Shown here: positions 25,004-33,277 of the stretch, piece after piece
Layout: each line of letters begins with the position of its first letter
How positions within the stretch are numbered: position 1 is the first letter of the stretch
DNA from: Gammaproteobacteria bacterium
Lineage (GTDB): Bacteria; Pseudomonadota; Gammaproteobacteria; Pseudomonadales; Halieaceae
Direction: 5' to 3'
Assembly (NCBI GenBank): GCA_030427485.1
Contig: JAUICG010000044.1
Coordinates: forward strand, 1-38,214
Length of the DNA stretch: 38,214 nt
Translations under genes and position numbers: made by a program
Notes under the pieces: model-generated
Told to the model about the DNA's origin: nothing
Seen by the model: only the letters and a program-made list of their open reading frames with translations
Database searches by the model: none

Positions 25004-26301
25004 TGAAACGACTACTTGCTGTATTCACCGCGCTTGTACTGGCGGCGCTGGCCACCGGCGCCACGGCGCAGATCTCGATCGTCATCGACGAGGGAAATCG
25101 CGACGCGACGCCCATCGCAATCGTGCCCTTCGCCCGCCAGGGAACGGGCTTTCCGCAGGAGGATCTGGCCGAGATTGTGGATGGCGACCTGGCGCGCAGC
25201 GGCCAGTTTCTGCCCGTGCCGCGCACCGATATGCTGAGCCGTCCCAGCACGGAATCTGAGGTGTTCTACCGCGACTGGCGGTCTATCAATGCGCGATACC
25301 TGCTGATCGGGCGGGAGTCGATGAACGGCCCGCAGTTACGGGTGGACTACGAACTTTTCGATGTCACGAGCCAGAGGAAGGTCTTTTCCGGCTACGAGGC
25401 AGGGCCGGTCAGCGATGCCCGTATGTTGGCCCACCGGCTCGCCGACGAGATTTATGAGCACCTGACCGGCGTGCGCGGCGCGTTTGCCACCAAATTGCTG
25501 TATATCTCGGTAAGCCGTAATCCCGGAGGCAAGGATTACTCCCGCCTGACCATGTCCGACTCCGACGGCGCGCGCCCGATTGTGCTGCTCGAAACACAGG
25601 AGCCACTGCTCGCGCCAACGTGGTCGCCGGACGGCAAGGAAATCGCCTATGTCAGCTTCGAGACCGGCAGGCCCGCAATTTACCGCCAGGAACTCGCCAC
25701 CGGTCGCCGCCAGCAGTTGACCAACTTCAAGGGCCTGAACGGTGCACCGGCCTGGTCGCCCGACGGAAAAACCATGGCGATGACCTTGTCCAAGGACGGC
25801 AACCCCGATATCTACCTGATGGATCTGGCGACCAGGCAACTGACGCAGGTCGTTCGCCACTACGCGATCGATACCGAGCCGACCTGGATGCCGGACGGCC
25901 AGTCCCTGCTGTTTACCTCCGACCGCGGCGGCAAGCCCCAGATCTACCGTTACGACCTGCGCACGGGCAAAACCGAGCGCGTAACGCATGAGGGCGGCTA
26001 CAATGCCCGTGCCCGCGTGTCGCAGGACGGCCGCAGCGTGGTGATGGTGCACCAGCAGGATGGACGCTTCCAGATCGCCGTTCTGGACCTGGTAACCAAT
26101 CGACTGACGCCGTTAACGTCGACCGAGCTGGATGAAAGTCCCAGTATCGCACCCAACGGCTCTATGGTATTGTACGCCACCAAATACGCAGAGCGCGGTA
26201 TTCTCGCGGCAGTCGCTGTGGATGGAGACGCTAAATTCAGGCTGCCGTCCCGCGAGGGCGATGTGCGGGAGCCTGCGTGGTCCCCCTATCTCAGCCGCTG
26301 A
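25003..26301 (+). CDS. tolB: Tol-Pal periplasmic beta-propeller TolB
   Basis: A 432-residue periplasmic protein that links TolA and Pal. The signal peptide MKRLLAVFTALVLAALATGATA is cleaved before QISIVIDEG, the TolB box that binds TolA. The N-terminal alpha/beta domain (to about residue 165) carries VDYELFDVTSQRK. The six-bladed propeller follows, with repeated PTWSPDGKEIAYVS, PAWSPDGKTMAM and PTWMPDGQSLLFTS blades. Length matches the family. ATG overlaps the tolA stop (TGATG). Confidence 0.97.
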   Translation: MKRLLAVFTALVLAALATGATAQISIVIDEGNRDATPIAIVPFARQGTGFPQEDLAEIVDGDLARSGQFLPVPRTDMLSRPSTESEVFYRDWRSINARYLLIGRESMNGPQLRVDYELFDVTSQRKVFSGYEAGPVSDARMLAHRLADEIYEHLTGVRGAFATKLLYISVSRNPGGKDYSRLTMSDSDGARPIVLLETQEPLLAPTWSPDGKEIAYVSFETGRPAIYRQELATGRRQQLTNFKGLNGAPAWSPDGKTMAMTLSKDGNPDIYLMDLATRQLTQVVRHYAIDTEPTWMPDGQSLLFTSDRGGKPQIYRYDLRTGKTERVTHEGGYNARARVSQDGRSVVMVHQQDGRFQIAVLDLVTNRLTPLTSTELDESPSIAPNGSMVLYATKYAERGILAAVAVDGDAKFRLPSREGDVREPAWSPYLSR

Positions 26302-26380
26302 TGAGCAGCCGGATGGGTAGCTGGAAACGGCGTAAATGCCTGACAATCAACCAAGTAACATTTAGGAAGGAAAAAGGACT

Positions 26381-26902
26381 ATGAAACATCTGTCTACCTC
26401 GGCCAGGACCGTTGCATTGCTGTTCTGTGCAGCCCTGTTGGTCGCTTGTTCCGGTAGTGATACTACCGAGCAGGACGAGGCGGCGGCCGCTGCAGCCGCG
26501 GCTGCAGCAGCCGCACATTCAGCGCAAGAAGCCGCCTCTGCAGCGGAAATGGCGCGCCTTGAAGAAGCCGCTGCTGCCGTGGGCAATGTATTCTATTTTG
26601 AATACGACAGCTCCACCCTGACCCCGGAAGCGCTCAGTGCGGTGAACGCGCATATCGCTCTGTTGCATCGCAACACCGAAAGCATCCGCCTGGAAGGCCA
26701 TACCGACGAACGCGGTACGCGTGAGTACAACATGGCGCTGGGCGAGCGTCGCGCCAATTCCGTACGTGACTATATGGTGGCCAACGGTATCTCCAGCATG
26801 CGCATCGAAACCATCAGTTACGGCGAAGAGCGTCCGGTCGCTTATGGCACCGGTGAAGCCAACTGGGCGGAGAACCGCCGTGTAGAGCTGAAGCCCCAAT
26901 AA
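26381..26902 (+). CDS. pal: Peptidoglycan-associated lipoprotein Pal
   Basis: A 173-residue outer membrane lipoprotein that anchors the outer membrane to peptidoglycan. The lipobox is LVAC with lipidated C23. A run of twelve Ala (34-45) and further Ala/Glu-rich sequence to residue 67 form an unusually alanine-rich helical linker. The OmpA-like domain (68-173) has VYFEYD-like NVFYFEYDSS, and the peptidoglycan-binding segment LEGHTDERGTREYNMALGERRA. It has its own AGGAAGG ribosome site and 79 bases of space from tolB, where an internal promoter could lie. Confidence 0.96.
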   Translation: MKHLSTSARTVALLFCAALLVACSGSDTTEQDEAAAAAAAAAAAAHSAQEAASAAEMARLEEAAAAVGNVFYFEYDSSTLTPEALSAVNAHIALLHRNTESIRLEGHTDERGTREYNMALGERRANSVRDYMVANGISSMRIETISYGEERPVAYGTGEANWAENRRVELKPQ

Positions 26903-26910
26903 GGTAAGCT

Positions 26911-27909
26911 ATGCATTTATCCCCGAGGAAATTGCTGGTAACGAGCGGGCTGGTCATCCTGACCGGCCCGTTCTGCTTGATGGCCTGCGCCCAGCAGGGC
27001 TATGTGGATGTGGAAGCCGAGCGGGCGGCGGCGCAGGCGGCGGGTACCACTTACACCCCCGGTGCCGGCAGTGCGGCGCCTGTCAACAATGACCCCTACG
27101 GCGCCCAGCCGGCACAGGCATACCCCGCTACCAGTTACGGTGTCAGTAACGCGCCGGCGGCCACATCCGGTATTGCGCCGGTGTCCTCCGCACCGGCACC
27201 CGCTGCCACCTCGGCACCGGTAACCGGCGGCGCGACCGGCGGGTCGGAACTGGGCAACCTGTTCCTGCAGATCCAGCAGTTGCAGCAGGAGGTGATGCGC
27301 CTCAATGGCCGGGTAGAGGAGCAGGCGCACGAACTGAGCACGCTCAAGGAACAGAGTTTGCAGCGGTACATGGATCTGGACAAACGTATCGGCAGTGGCA
27401 CCGCCGCGCCGGCCAGTAATCCAGCCGCCCAGTCTTCCAGCCCCGCGGGTGCCGAGGCGATCAACGCCGCCGGCACACCCACCGCTCCCGAGACTGTCAG
27501 CACCACGCCCGGCGTAGAGCAGCCGGGAGAGGCTGATGCCTACCGCGCGGCCTACGCGATGGTGCAGGGGCGGCAGTTCGAGCAGGCCATCCCGGCCTTT
27601 CAGCAGTTCCTGCAGCGCTATCCCGGCGGTGTCTACGCCGCCAATGCCCATTACTGGTTGGGTGAATTGTACCTCGTGAAGCAGCCGCCGGACCTGGAAG
27701 CGTCGAGGCAGTCTTTTGCGCTGCTGCTGAGCCAGTACCCGGAGAACAGCAAGGCGCCGGATGCCCTGTACAAACTGGGTAAAGTGCAGTTTCTGAAGGG
27801 CAATCGTGAAAAGGCCAAGGAATATCTGGATCTGGTGATTGTCCAGTACGAGGGTACCAATAACGCCGTCGTGAAACTGGCCAGGGATTTTATCGCCCAG
27901 AACTATTAG
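26911..27909 (+). CDS. cpoB: Cell division coordinator CpoB (YbgF)
   Basis: A 332-residue exported protein that, in E. coli, coordinates peptidoglycan synthesis and Tol-driven outer membrane constriction. The signal region MHLSPRKLLVTSGLVILTGPFCLMACAQQ can be cut after ACA; the LMAC at 23-26 also resembles a weak lipobox, so a lipoprotein form is possible. Residues 40-105 are Ala/Pro/Ser-rich. A coiled coil follows (LFLQIQQLQQEVMRLNGRVEEQ), then a second low-complexity linker. The C-terminal TPR domain starts near AYRAAYAMVQGRQFEQAIPAF. It starts 8 bases after pal. Confidence 0.93.
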   Translation: MHLSPRKLLVTSGLVILTGPFCLMACAQQGYVDVEAERAAAQAAGTTYTPGAGSAAPVNNDPYGAQPAQAYPATSYGVSNAPAATSGIAPVSSAPAPAATSAPVTGGATGGSELGNLFLQIQQLQQEVMRLNGRVEEQAHELSTLKEQSLQRYMDLDKRIGSGTAAPASNPAAQSSSPAGAEAINAAGTPTAPETVSTTPGVEQPGEADAYRAAYAMVQGRQFEQAIPAFQQFLQRYPGGVYAANAHYWLGELYLVKQPPDLEASRQSFALLLSQYPENSKAPDALYKLGKVQFLKGNREKAKEYLDLVIVQYEGTNNAVVKLARDFIAQNY

Positions 27910-27921
27910 GTCTGCGGCCCC

Positions 27922-28641
27922 GTGACTGCTTCCTCTCCCGACAGTACTTCCGGCTCACCGTCCCGTGGCGGCGCGCCGGCGCACCCGGCAAATGCCGTGC
28001 GCGCCGTGCGCATCACCGAAATATTCTATTCCCTGCAAGGTGAGGCGCGCACCGTGGGATTGCCCACGGTTTTTGTGCGTCTCACCGGTTGCCCGCTGCG
28101 CTGCGTGTACTGCGATACCGAATATGCCTTCAGCGGGGGTGAAATGCAGGCCATCGATGCGGTGGCAAGGCAGGTCGCCGCCTACTCGCCGCGCTACGTG
28201 ACAGTGACCGGCGGGGAACCGCTCGCACAGCCCAACTGCCTGCCATTGTTAACGACGCTTTGCAACGCCGGCTATGAAGTGTCGCTGGAAACCGGTGGCG
28301 CGATGTCGCTGGAAGGCGTCGATTCGCGTGTTGTCACCGTGCTGGACCTGAAAACGCCGGCTTCCGGGGAGTTGCAGCGCAACGACTACAGCAATATGGA
28401 GCGATTGCGCGCGCACGACCAGGTGAAGTTCGTGATTTGCGACCGCGCGGATTACGAGTGGGCGCGTTTCAAACTGGATGAGTATTCCCTCCACGAGCGG
28501 GTCGCCGATGTGCTGTTTTCTCCCAGCTTCGGCCAACTCGAGGGACGACAGTTGGCCGAGTGGATCCTGGCCGATAACCTGCCCGTCAGAATGCAATTAC
28601 AGTTGCATAAACTTTTGTGGAATGACGAGCCGGGGCATTGA
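27922..28641 (+). CDS. queE: 7-carboxy-7-deazaguanine synthase QueE
   Basis: A 239-residue radical SAM enzyme that makes 7-carboxy-7-deazaguanine from 6-carboxytetrahydropterin for queuosine or other deazapurines. The [4Fe-4S] ligands are in TGCPLRCVYCDT (C-x3-C-x2-C), preceded by YSLQGEARTVG; VTGGEPLAQPN is the SAM-binding GGE motif. Starts with GTG 12 bases after cpoB. The N-terminal 30 residues (Ser/Pro/Ala-rich) are longer than usual, so a start closer to AVRAVRITEIFYS is possible. Confidence 0.93.
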   Translation: MTASSPDSTSGSPSRGGAPAHPANAVRAVRITEIFYSLQGEARTVGLPTVFVRLTGCPLRCVYCDTEYAFSGGEMQAIDAVARQVAAYSPRYVTVTGGEPLAQPNCLPLLTTLCNAGYEVSLETGGAMSLEGVDSRVVTVLDLKTPASGELQRNDYSNMERLRAHDQVKFVICDRADYEWARFKLDEYSLHERVADVLFSPSFGQLEGRQLAEWILADNLPVRMQLQLHKLLWNDEPGH

Positions 28642-28646
28642 GTACG

Positions 28647-29345
28647 ATGGCTGAGCAAAAGCGCGCGGTGATTCTGGTATCGGGCGGGCTGGACTCCACC
28701 ACGGTTCTGGCGATGGCGCGCGCCCGGGGGTACGCCTGCTACACCCTCAGTTTCGATTACGGCCAGCGCCACCGCGGTGAATTGTTCGCGGCCGAGCGCG
28801 TCTCCGTCGCGCTCGGCGATGTGGAGCACAAAGTCGTCAAACTGAATCTGGACAGCATAGGCGGCTCCGCTCTTACCGATATGTCGATAGCCGTGCCCGA
28901 AGAAGCCACCGAGGGTATTCCAGTCACTTATGTGCCGGCGCGCAACACGATTTTCCTGTCGATCGCGCTTGGCTGGGCCGAGGTGCTGGGCGCGCACGAC
29001 ATCTTTATTGGTGTCAATGCGGTCGATTATTCAGGCTACCCGGACTGCCGGCCCGAGTACATCGCGGCCTTCGAGGCCATGGCCAACCTCGCCACCAGGG
29101 CCGGTGTGGAAGGGCAGAGAATAACCGTGCACACGCCGCTGATGAACCTCGGCAAGGGCGAGATTATCCAGGCGGGCGCGGCGCTGGGCGTGGATTACGC
29201 GCTTACGGTGTCCTGCTACCAGGTTGCTGAGGATGGTCTGGCCTGTGGCCGCTGCGACAGCTGTCGTTTGCGTCGCCAGGGCTTTCTCGATGCCGGAGTG
29301 GACGATCCCACGCGCTATCGCCGGTACCCCGCGGATGACCGCTAG
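28647..29345 (+). CDS. queC: 7-cyano-7-deazaguanine synthase QueC
   Basis: A 232-residue ATP-dependent amidotransferase-like enzyme that converts the QueE product to preQ0. The PP-loop is VSGGLDSTT near the N-terminus, and the four zinc ligands are in the C-terminal CYQVAEDGLACGRCDSC. The start is set at ATG 28647, which matches other QueC proteins; a TTG at 28638 overlapping the queE stop is an alternative. It forms a pair with queE. In pseudomonads this pair is followed by tRNA-Lys genes, as it originally must have been here. Confidence 0.93.
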   Translation: MAEQKRAVILVSGGLDSTTVLAMARARGYACYTLSFDYGQRHRGELFAAERVSVALGDVEHKVVKLNLDSIGGSALTDMSIAVPEEATEGIPVTYVPARNTIFLSIALGWAEVLGAHDIFIGVNAVDYSGYPDCRPEYIAAFEAMANLATRAGVEGQRITVHTPLMNLGKGEIIQAGAALGVDYALTVSCYQVAEDGLACGRCDSCRLRRQGFLDAGVDDPTRYRRYPADDR

Positions 29346-29385
29346 TGTATGCTAGTGAACAGGTACGAACTGTCACGAGGGCTCC

Positions 29386-29514
29386 ATGCAGGACTACGAA
29401 ATCAGGCGAGAAATACCGGGCGCGGAGGTAGTGTGCGTCTGTCGGCAGAAGTCTGCCGCGCCTGTTGCACAGGGGACGTTTTCAATAGCACCACCGGATA
29501 CACACCATGACTGA
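29386..29514 (+). CDS. Possible 42-codon leader ORF before the sulfotransferase
   Basis: A small open frame (MQDYEIRREIPGAEVVCVC...) with a GAGGG ribosome site 4 bases before its ATG. It overlaps the start of the sulfotransferase gene by 8 bases. That gene has no good ribosome site of its own, so translation of this frame might help it by coupling. No homologue is recognised, and it may not be real. Confidence 0.3.
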   Translation: MQDYEIRREIPGAEVVCVCRQKSAAPVAQGTFSIAPPDTHHD

Positions 29515-31126
29515 ATCGATCGGCATCGGGACGCCGCGTCTCGTCTGCCTGCATATTCCCAAGACCGCCGGCAGTTCCCTGCGCGAGACCATCAAGGTGG
29601 TGTATGGCCCCGAGCGCATGCACTGGTTTAATGAAGACGATGGAATTCTGGGTCGGCAGCGGTTCAAGGAGAGCGCCGTCGCCGACAAGTTGTTCCTCGG
29701 CGGGCACCGGCCGCTGAATTTTTACCCCGCAGGCGCAGTGCACCTGTACTTCGCCGCGTTGCGCCACCCGCTGGAGCGCGCCCGATCACTGTTCTCCTAT
29801 TTTACGCGCCCGGAAGAAGGTGGCTCTGAAGGCAATATCGCAGAGCGTCAACGGCTCAAGGAACAGTGGGTTCGCCAGGGCATCGTGCCGCAGAGCCTGC
29901 TGCGCAGCATAGAGCGCTGTAAACCCTTCAGGGAGGCGATCCACAACGAGCAATGCCGTTATCTGAGCAGGGGCGCGGCCACCCTGGAAGCTGCACTGGA
30001 GACACTTGCCGGCGGCAATTTCCTCATTGGTAATTCCACTCACCTGGGCTCCCTGCTGGATACCCTGGGCACGACCTTCCACTGGCCGGAAACACGCGAA
30101 GTGCGCACCAATATCTCGGTGTCGAGCGGTGAGGACGACATTCTGTCGGAACCCGGGGTTATCGAGAAGATACTCGAGTACGGCGCGGAAGATATGAAAT
30201 TGTACGACTATGTGCAGCAACAGCACGGCGGTCTGTACTGCAATATGCCGGACCGGGAAATGCTGCTCGACAGCGCGCTGCGTTTCACTGACGCCCGGCG
30301 GCGCGCACTGTCCGACTTGGCCTGGCGCAAGATCGAACTGAGCCCGGTCGACCCGCAAGAGAGCGTGCGGCTTGGCAGGACGTCTTTCAAGCTGTGTGTG
30401 CGCAATGGCTCACGGGAGATTCTCAACCCGGAATGCGAGAACCGCATCGCCATCAGCTATATGTTTCTGGACGAGCACGGTGAAGTCATAAAGCGTGACA
30501 CCCCGCGCACATTACTGGAAACTGTGTTGGGGCCCGGTGAGTCCGTCGAGGTACCTGTCAAACTGGTCGTTCCGGAAGACCTGCCCCGTTCTCCGGCGGG
30601 GGTCAGGTTCAGTGTGATGGTAGAGAACCGTTTCTGGCTGTTTCGCAGTTGTCCCGATCATGCACTGGATATTCCGGTGATGCCGGCCTTGAGCGACAGT
30701 ACAGTTGTCGGACAGCGCGCGCTTTCCGATCTGGCATGGCGCAAGATCGAACTGAGTCCGGTGGATCCCGGTGAAAGAGTACGGCAGGGCAGGACGTTTT
30801 TTAATCTTCGTATATGTAATCGCTCACGGGAGTTTCTTAACCCGGAATACGAGGACCGTATCGCCATCAGCTACAAGTTGCTGGATGAGCAGGGTAAAAT
30901 CATTGAGCGTGACACCCCGCGCTCACTGCTGGAAACTGTGGTGGGGCCGGGTGAGTCGGTCGAGGTACCTGTCAAATTGTTCATTCCGGATGACCTTCCC
31001 CGCTCTCCGGCATCAGTCAGGTTCAGTGTGATGGTGGAGAAGAAATTCTGGCTGTTTCGCATTTGTCCTGAACACGCATTGGATATTCCGGTGGTGTTTG
31101 CCTCAAACGGCAGCGCGGCAGTTTAG
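29507..31126 (+). CDS. Sulfotransferase with two C-terminal beta-type repeat domains
   Basis: A 539-residue protein. Residues 10-255 are a Sulfotransfer_2-type domain that would move sulfate from PAPS to a glycan or other hydroxyl: the 5'-phosphosulfate loop is LVCLHIPKTAGSSL (12-25) and the 3'-phosphate site is in ALRHPLERARSLFSYF. Residues 266-403 and 404-539 are two copies of a 138-residue module about 77% identical to each other (98 of 127 aligned residues by eye). Each has the pattern VRxGRTxF, RIAISYxxLDExG, GPGESVEVPVKL, VRFSVMVExxFWLF, which resembles the beta-sandwich domains appended to bacterial glycan-modifying enzymes. Sits between queC and tRNA-Lys, outside the conserved operon, as accessory DNA. 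Substrate is unknown; cell-surface polysaccharide is a reasonable guess. Confidence 0.8.
   Translation: MTESIGIGTPRLVCLHIPKTAGSSLRETIKVVYGPERMHWFNEDDGILGRQRFKESAVADKLFLGGHRPLNFYPAGAVHLYFAALRHPLERARSLFSYFTRPEEGGSEGNIAERQRLKEQWVRQGIVPQSLLRSIERCKPFREAIHNEQCRYLSRGAATLEAALETLAGGNFLIGNSTHLGSLLDTLGTTFHWPETREVRTNISVSSGEDDILSEPGVIEKILEYGAEDMKLYDYVQQQHGGLYCNMPDREMLLDSALRFTDARRRALSDLAWRKIELSPVDPQESVRLGRTSFKLCVRNGSREILNPECENRIAISYMFLDEHGEVIKRDTPRTLLETVLGPGESVEVPVKLVVPEDLPRSPAGVRFSVMVENRFWLFRSCPDHALDIPVMPALSDSTVVGQRALSDLAWRKIELSPVDPGERVRQGRTFFNLRICNRSREFLNPEYEDRIAISYKLLDEQGKIIERDTPRSLLETVVGPGESVEVPVKLFIPDDLPRSPASVRFSVMVEKKFWLFRICPEHALDIPVVFASNGSAAV
30302..31124 (+). repeat. Tandem duplication inside the sulfotransferase gene
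   Basis: Two direct repeats of 414-base period: unit A 30302-30715 and unit B 30716-31124. For example GCGCAAGATCGAACTGAG recurs at both module starts. The frame is kept and many differences are silent, which indicates a fairly recent in-frame duplication under protein selection. Confidence 0.9.
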
Positions 31127-31186
31127 GGATGGGCGCTCAGGCTGCTGCCTTCATCTTTGGGGTGCTGCATCAAGGGATTTCATGCA

Positions 31187-32671
31187 CTATTGTTGAACTG
31201 GTACGGACCCGGGCGAGCGCTTCGGTCCCTTTTTCGCGAATGGAGGGCGGCCGGGTGGATCGGGTTGTATCACAGCCGTGCACTGGAATCGTTGCAAGTT
31301 ATAGTACCTGGGCATACCTGTAGCCGACAACCCGGCACCTGACTTCGCAGCGTAGTGTCGGATGTCCAGTTCAATGATGTAGGGGTACGTCACTCGCTCA
31401 AGCGGAAGGAGGAAAGCGCAGGCCGTGAGATTATACTCGCCTTGCACTTTGCCATTGATCAAAACAGTTGAGAGTTCGTGGATGTCTTCACCGTACTCTC
31501 CGGCTAGGGCGAACCGGAGATAGCGTTTGGGCGGTGTGAAACACTCCAGATTTATGGCTCCGCGCAAAATACATTGCGAACCCGCCCACCACTGGTCTCG
31601 CGCGCTATCCCGCGACCATCCTTTATCTAACAGGGCAGCCATGGGGATATCGTAGCGTTTGCAAAGTGCCAGATTCATGTAATTGACGCTTGCAAATCGT
31701 AACAGTTCAGCCTCCTTTGCCTGTGTTATCGGGCAGCCGAGAGCGGACTGTTGTGCCTCGCCATTCCAAACGGGTTTATTCGCCTCGATCAACTTCTCTG
31801 AGACGCCGTACTCATCAGTAAGCGCCGTGTTTGAACGGAGGAAGTATTTTCGACATTCCTCCACCTGCGCTTCGCTCAGGAAGTAGGAACTGTGGCGGGA
31901 GTCATGTACACCACGTCCAACCAGTAGCAGTTCCACCAAACGATACCGTTTCCAGGCATTTACCGGCGCATTTATCTCCGGGTAGTGTTCCTCGATTGAG
32001 GCCAGAATCCTGACCTCTTCAATCCCGAGGCTCGGGTTGATCTCGCTGTCGAATATAGCGATGTCGTCGAGATTCAAATTCTCGGACAGTATGGAAAAGA
32101 AGTGATAGACAATGTTTTTGCGAGGGAATTCGTCGCGGTCGTAAAGTGTAATATCGAGTTGACAGCCAGGGAAATGACGCTCGAATTTTTTGGCAGTCTC
32201 GTAAAAGTTCCGCGTTGCCGGTTGAGTATCAATCGTGTTGAATAGTTCGGCCGCGCATCGTTCGTGGGATTTTATTTGCTGCAAAAAACCAGTTTGTATC
32301 AGTTCGGCCTGCTCGCGGATGTAAAAGATGATGTGAAAGTTGCAGCGAGGAAACATACTCGCGAAGCGCGAAAGTATCTCCTCATTCAGTACATGTATGC
32401 CCTCCCAGGACATGAGCACACTATCGCCTGCGGGTTGTGTATCTATCTCTGCAACGAGATTGTGGGCATTCTCGAGGGTAAAGTTTTGGAAAAACAAACC
32501 GTGATGCCCCAGACCCGCAGCTCTGCCAATAAGCGGTACGTATATTCCATGTTGCAGCAGCAACTCCCTGTTGGCGGCCAAGTGAGCCTGTAGCGCGGTG
32601 CTGCCCGCTTTATCCGAGCCAATATGGAGGAAAAATTGCCTCGGATATTTGAGCACTGCGCCCGCTGTCAT
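31187..32671 (-). CDS. Second sulfotransferase-like protein, different family branch
   Basis: A 494-residue protein. The N-terminus FFLHIGSDKAGSTALQAHLAANRELL has the P-loop-like 5'-phosphosulfate motif of bacterial sulfotransferases (HIGxxKxGSTxLQ). IIFYIREQAELIQTGFLQQ matches the 3'-phosphate-binding segment. About 240 more residues follow that are not recognised; residues 375-460 (GAINLECFTPPKRYLRFAL and later YPYIIELDIRHYA) look like a beta-rich accessory domain. The gene is convergent with the other sulfotransferase, 60 bases apart, and its base composition is more A/T-rich than the chromosomal core, in line with acquisition by transfer. Function inferred from motifs only. Confidence 0.65.
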   Translation of the reverse strand: MTAGAVLKYPRQFFLHIGSDKAGSTALQAHLAANRELLLQHGIYVPLIGRAAGLGHHGLFFQNFTLENAHNLVAEIDTQPAGDSVLMSWEGIHVLNEEILSRFASMFPRCNFHIIFYIREQAELIQTGFLQQIKSHERCAAELFNTIDTQPATRNFYETAKKFERHFPGCQLDITLYDRDEFPRKNIVYHFFSILSENLNLDDIAIFDSEINPSLGIEEVRILASIEEHYPEINAPVNAWKRYRLVELLLVGRGVHDSRHSSYFLSEAQVEECRKYFLRSNTALTDEYGVSEKLIEANKPVWNGEAQQSALGCPITQAKEAELLRFASVNYMNLALCKRYDIPMAALLDKGWSRDSARDQWWAGSQCILRGAINLECFTPPKRYLRFALAGEYGEDIHELSTVLINGKVQGEYNLTACAFLLPLERVTYPYIIELDIRHYAAKSGAGLSATGMPRYYNLQRFQCTAVIQPDPPGRPPFAKKGPKRSPGSVPVQQ

Positions 32672-32895
32672 ACGCCACCAGTATTCTGCCGATATGAAAG
32701 AACTACGGAACTGAAGGTTACATTAATAGTAAGAAAAATACAGCGCCGCTTCACAGAACCACCGATATGGTAAAGCAATAGATTGGTGTCCGCTGGTTCT
32801 GGAAATTTCCAGATACGTCTCTGACTGTTTCCTGGTGAAGTATTGCGGATGTTATGCCGATGATATAGCCGCTCCTGATATATCCATGGTTATAT

Positions 32896-33110
32896 CCGTG
32901 ACCGGTATTTTGGGTGTACCTGTCGCAGGATAGCACCCTGCCCAGAAAAGCCATGGAGTTCGCTACTGGCAGCAGGAACAAAATTTTCCTCAACAAGCGA
33001 GAGTTTCTGGCGCAAATTCATACTAGACCGTGTTCCTTCTGGTATCGGTAGCTAGGTGGATTGAGCCGGTGGATTTTGGTCTTTTGGTCACCTCGATTCG
33101 GTCGGTGTCA
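32896..33110 (+). repeat. Tandem unit 1 (decayed): sulfotransferase 3' end, spacer, tRNA-like
   Basis: This unit aligns with unit 2 at a shift of about 228-239 bases. The best part is 33002-33042 against 33238-33278: 33 of 41 bases identical without gaps. The tRNA-like part follows. Farther left, shared words such as TATTxTG (32906/33136), GATAG (32929/33157), TACTGxCAG (32964/33203) and CCTCAA (32988/33220) keep order, with small insertions and deletions. Confidence 0.65.
33042..33110 (+). pseudogene. tRNA-Lys pseudogene
   Basis: It lines up along its length with the intact tRNA-Lys at 33278-33353: GTAGCT-AGGTGG...GAGC for the D arm, GGTGGATTTTGG for the anticodon arm, TTGGTC for the variable region and GATTCGGTC for the T arm. 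The two acceptor strands no longer pair and CCA is missing, so it cannot be a working tRNA. The 40 bases before it also match those before the intact gene. Confidence 0.7.
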
Positions 33111-33238
33111 TCTCGGTGTCGAGCGGGGAGGACGATATTCTGTCGGAACCCGGAGTGATAGAACAAAGACTGAAGTACGGCGTCCAGGCTGGTACCATTG
33201 CATACTGTCAGTATGACTACCTCAAAAAAAGCACTTGA
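33110..33238 (+). pseudogene. 3' fragment of a sulfotransferase gene (unit 2)
   Basis: A 42-codon open remnant beginning ISVSSGEDDILSEPGVIE and ending YDYLKKST before TGA. It matches residues 203-230 of the sulfotransferase at 29507; 61 of 72 bases are identical between 33110-33181 and 30113-30184. The 5' four fifths of the gene are missing. The ending differs from the longer paralogue, so it seems to be the natural 3' end of a related single-domain sulfotransferase. Confidence 0.8.
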
Positions 33239-33277
33239 GTTTTCAGCGCAAATCCGTACCATACCGTGCTCCTTCTG

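Larger units (their letters stand above)
32672..33277. other. Decayed DNA between the second sulfotransferase and tRNA-Lys
   Basis: 606 bases without an intact gene. From 32672 to about 32890 nothing is recognised. From about 32896 the sequence is the first of two diverged tandem units, described in separate entries: each unit runs from the 3' end of a sulfotransferase gene through a 40-base spacer into a tRNA-Lys sequence. Confidence 0.7.

Noticed and set aside
32751..32996. 81-codon minus-strand frame in the decayed region
   Set aside because: It crosses tandem unit 1, which is better explained as a decayed plus-strand repeat, and no motif is seen.
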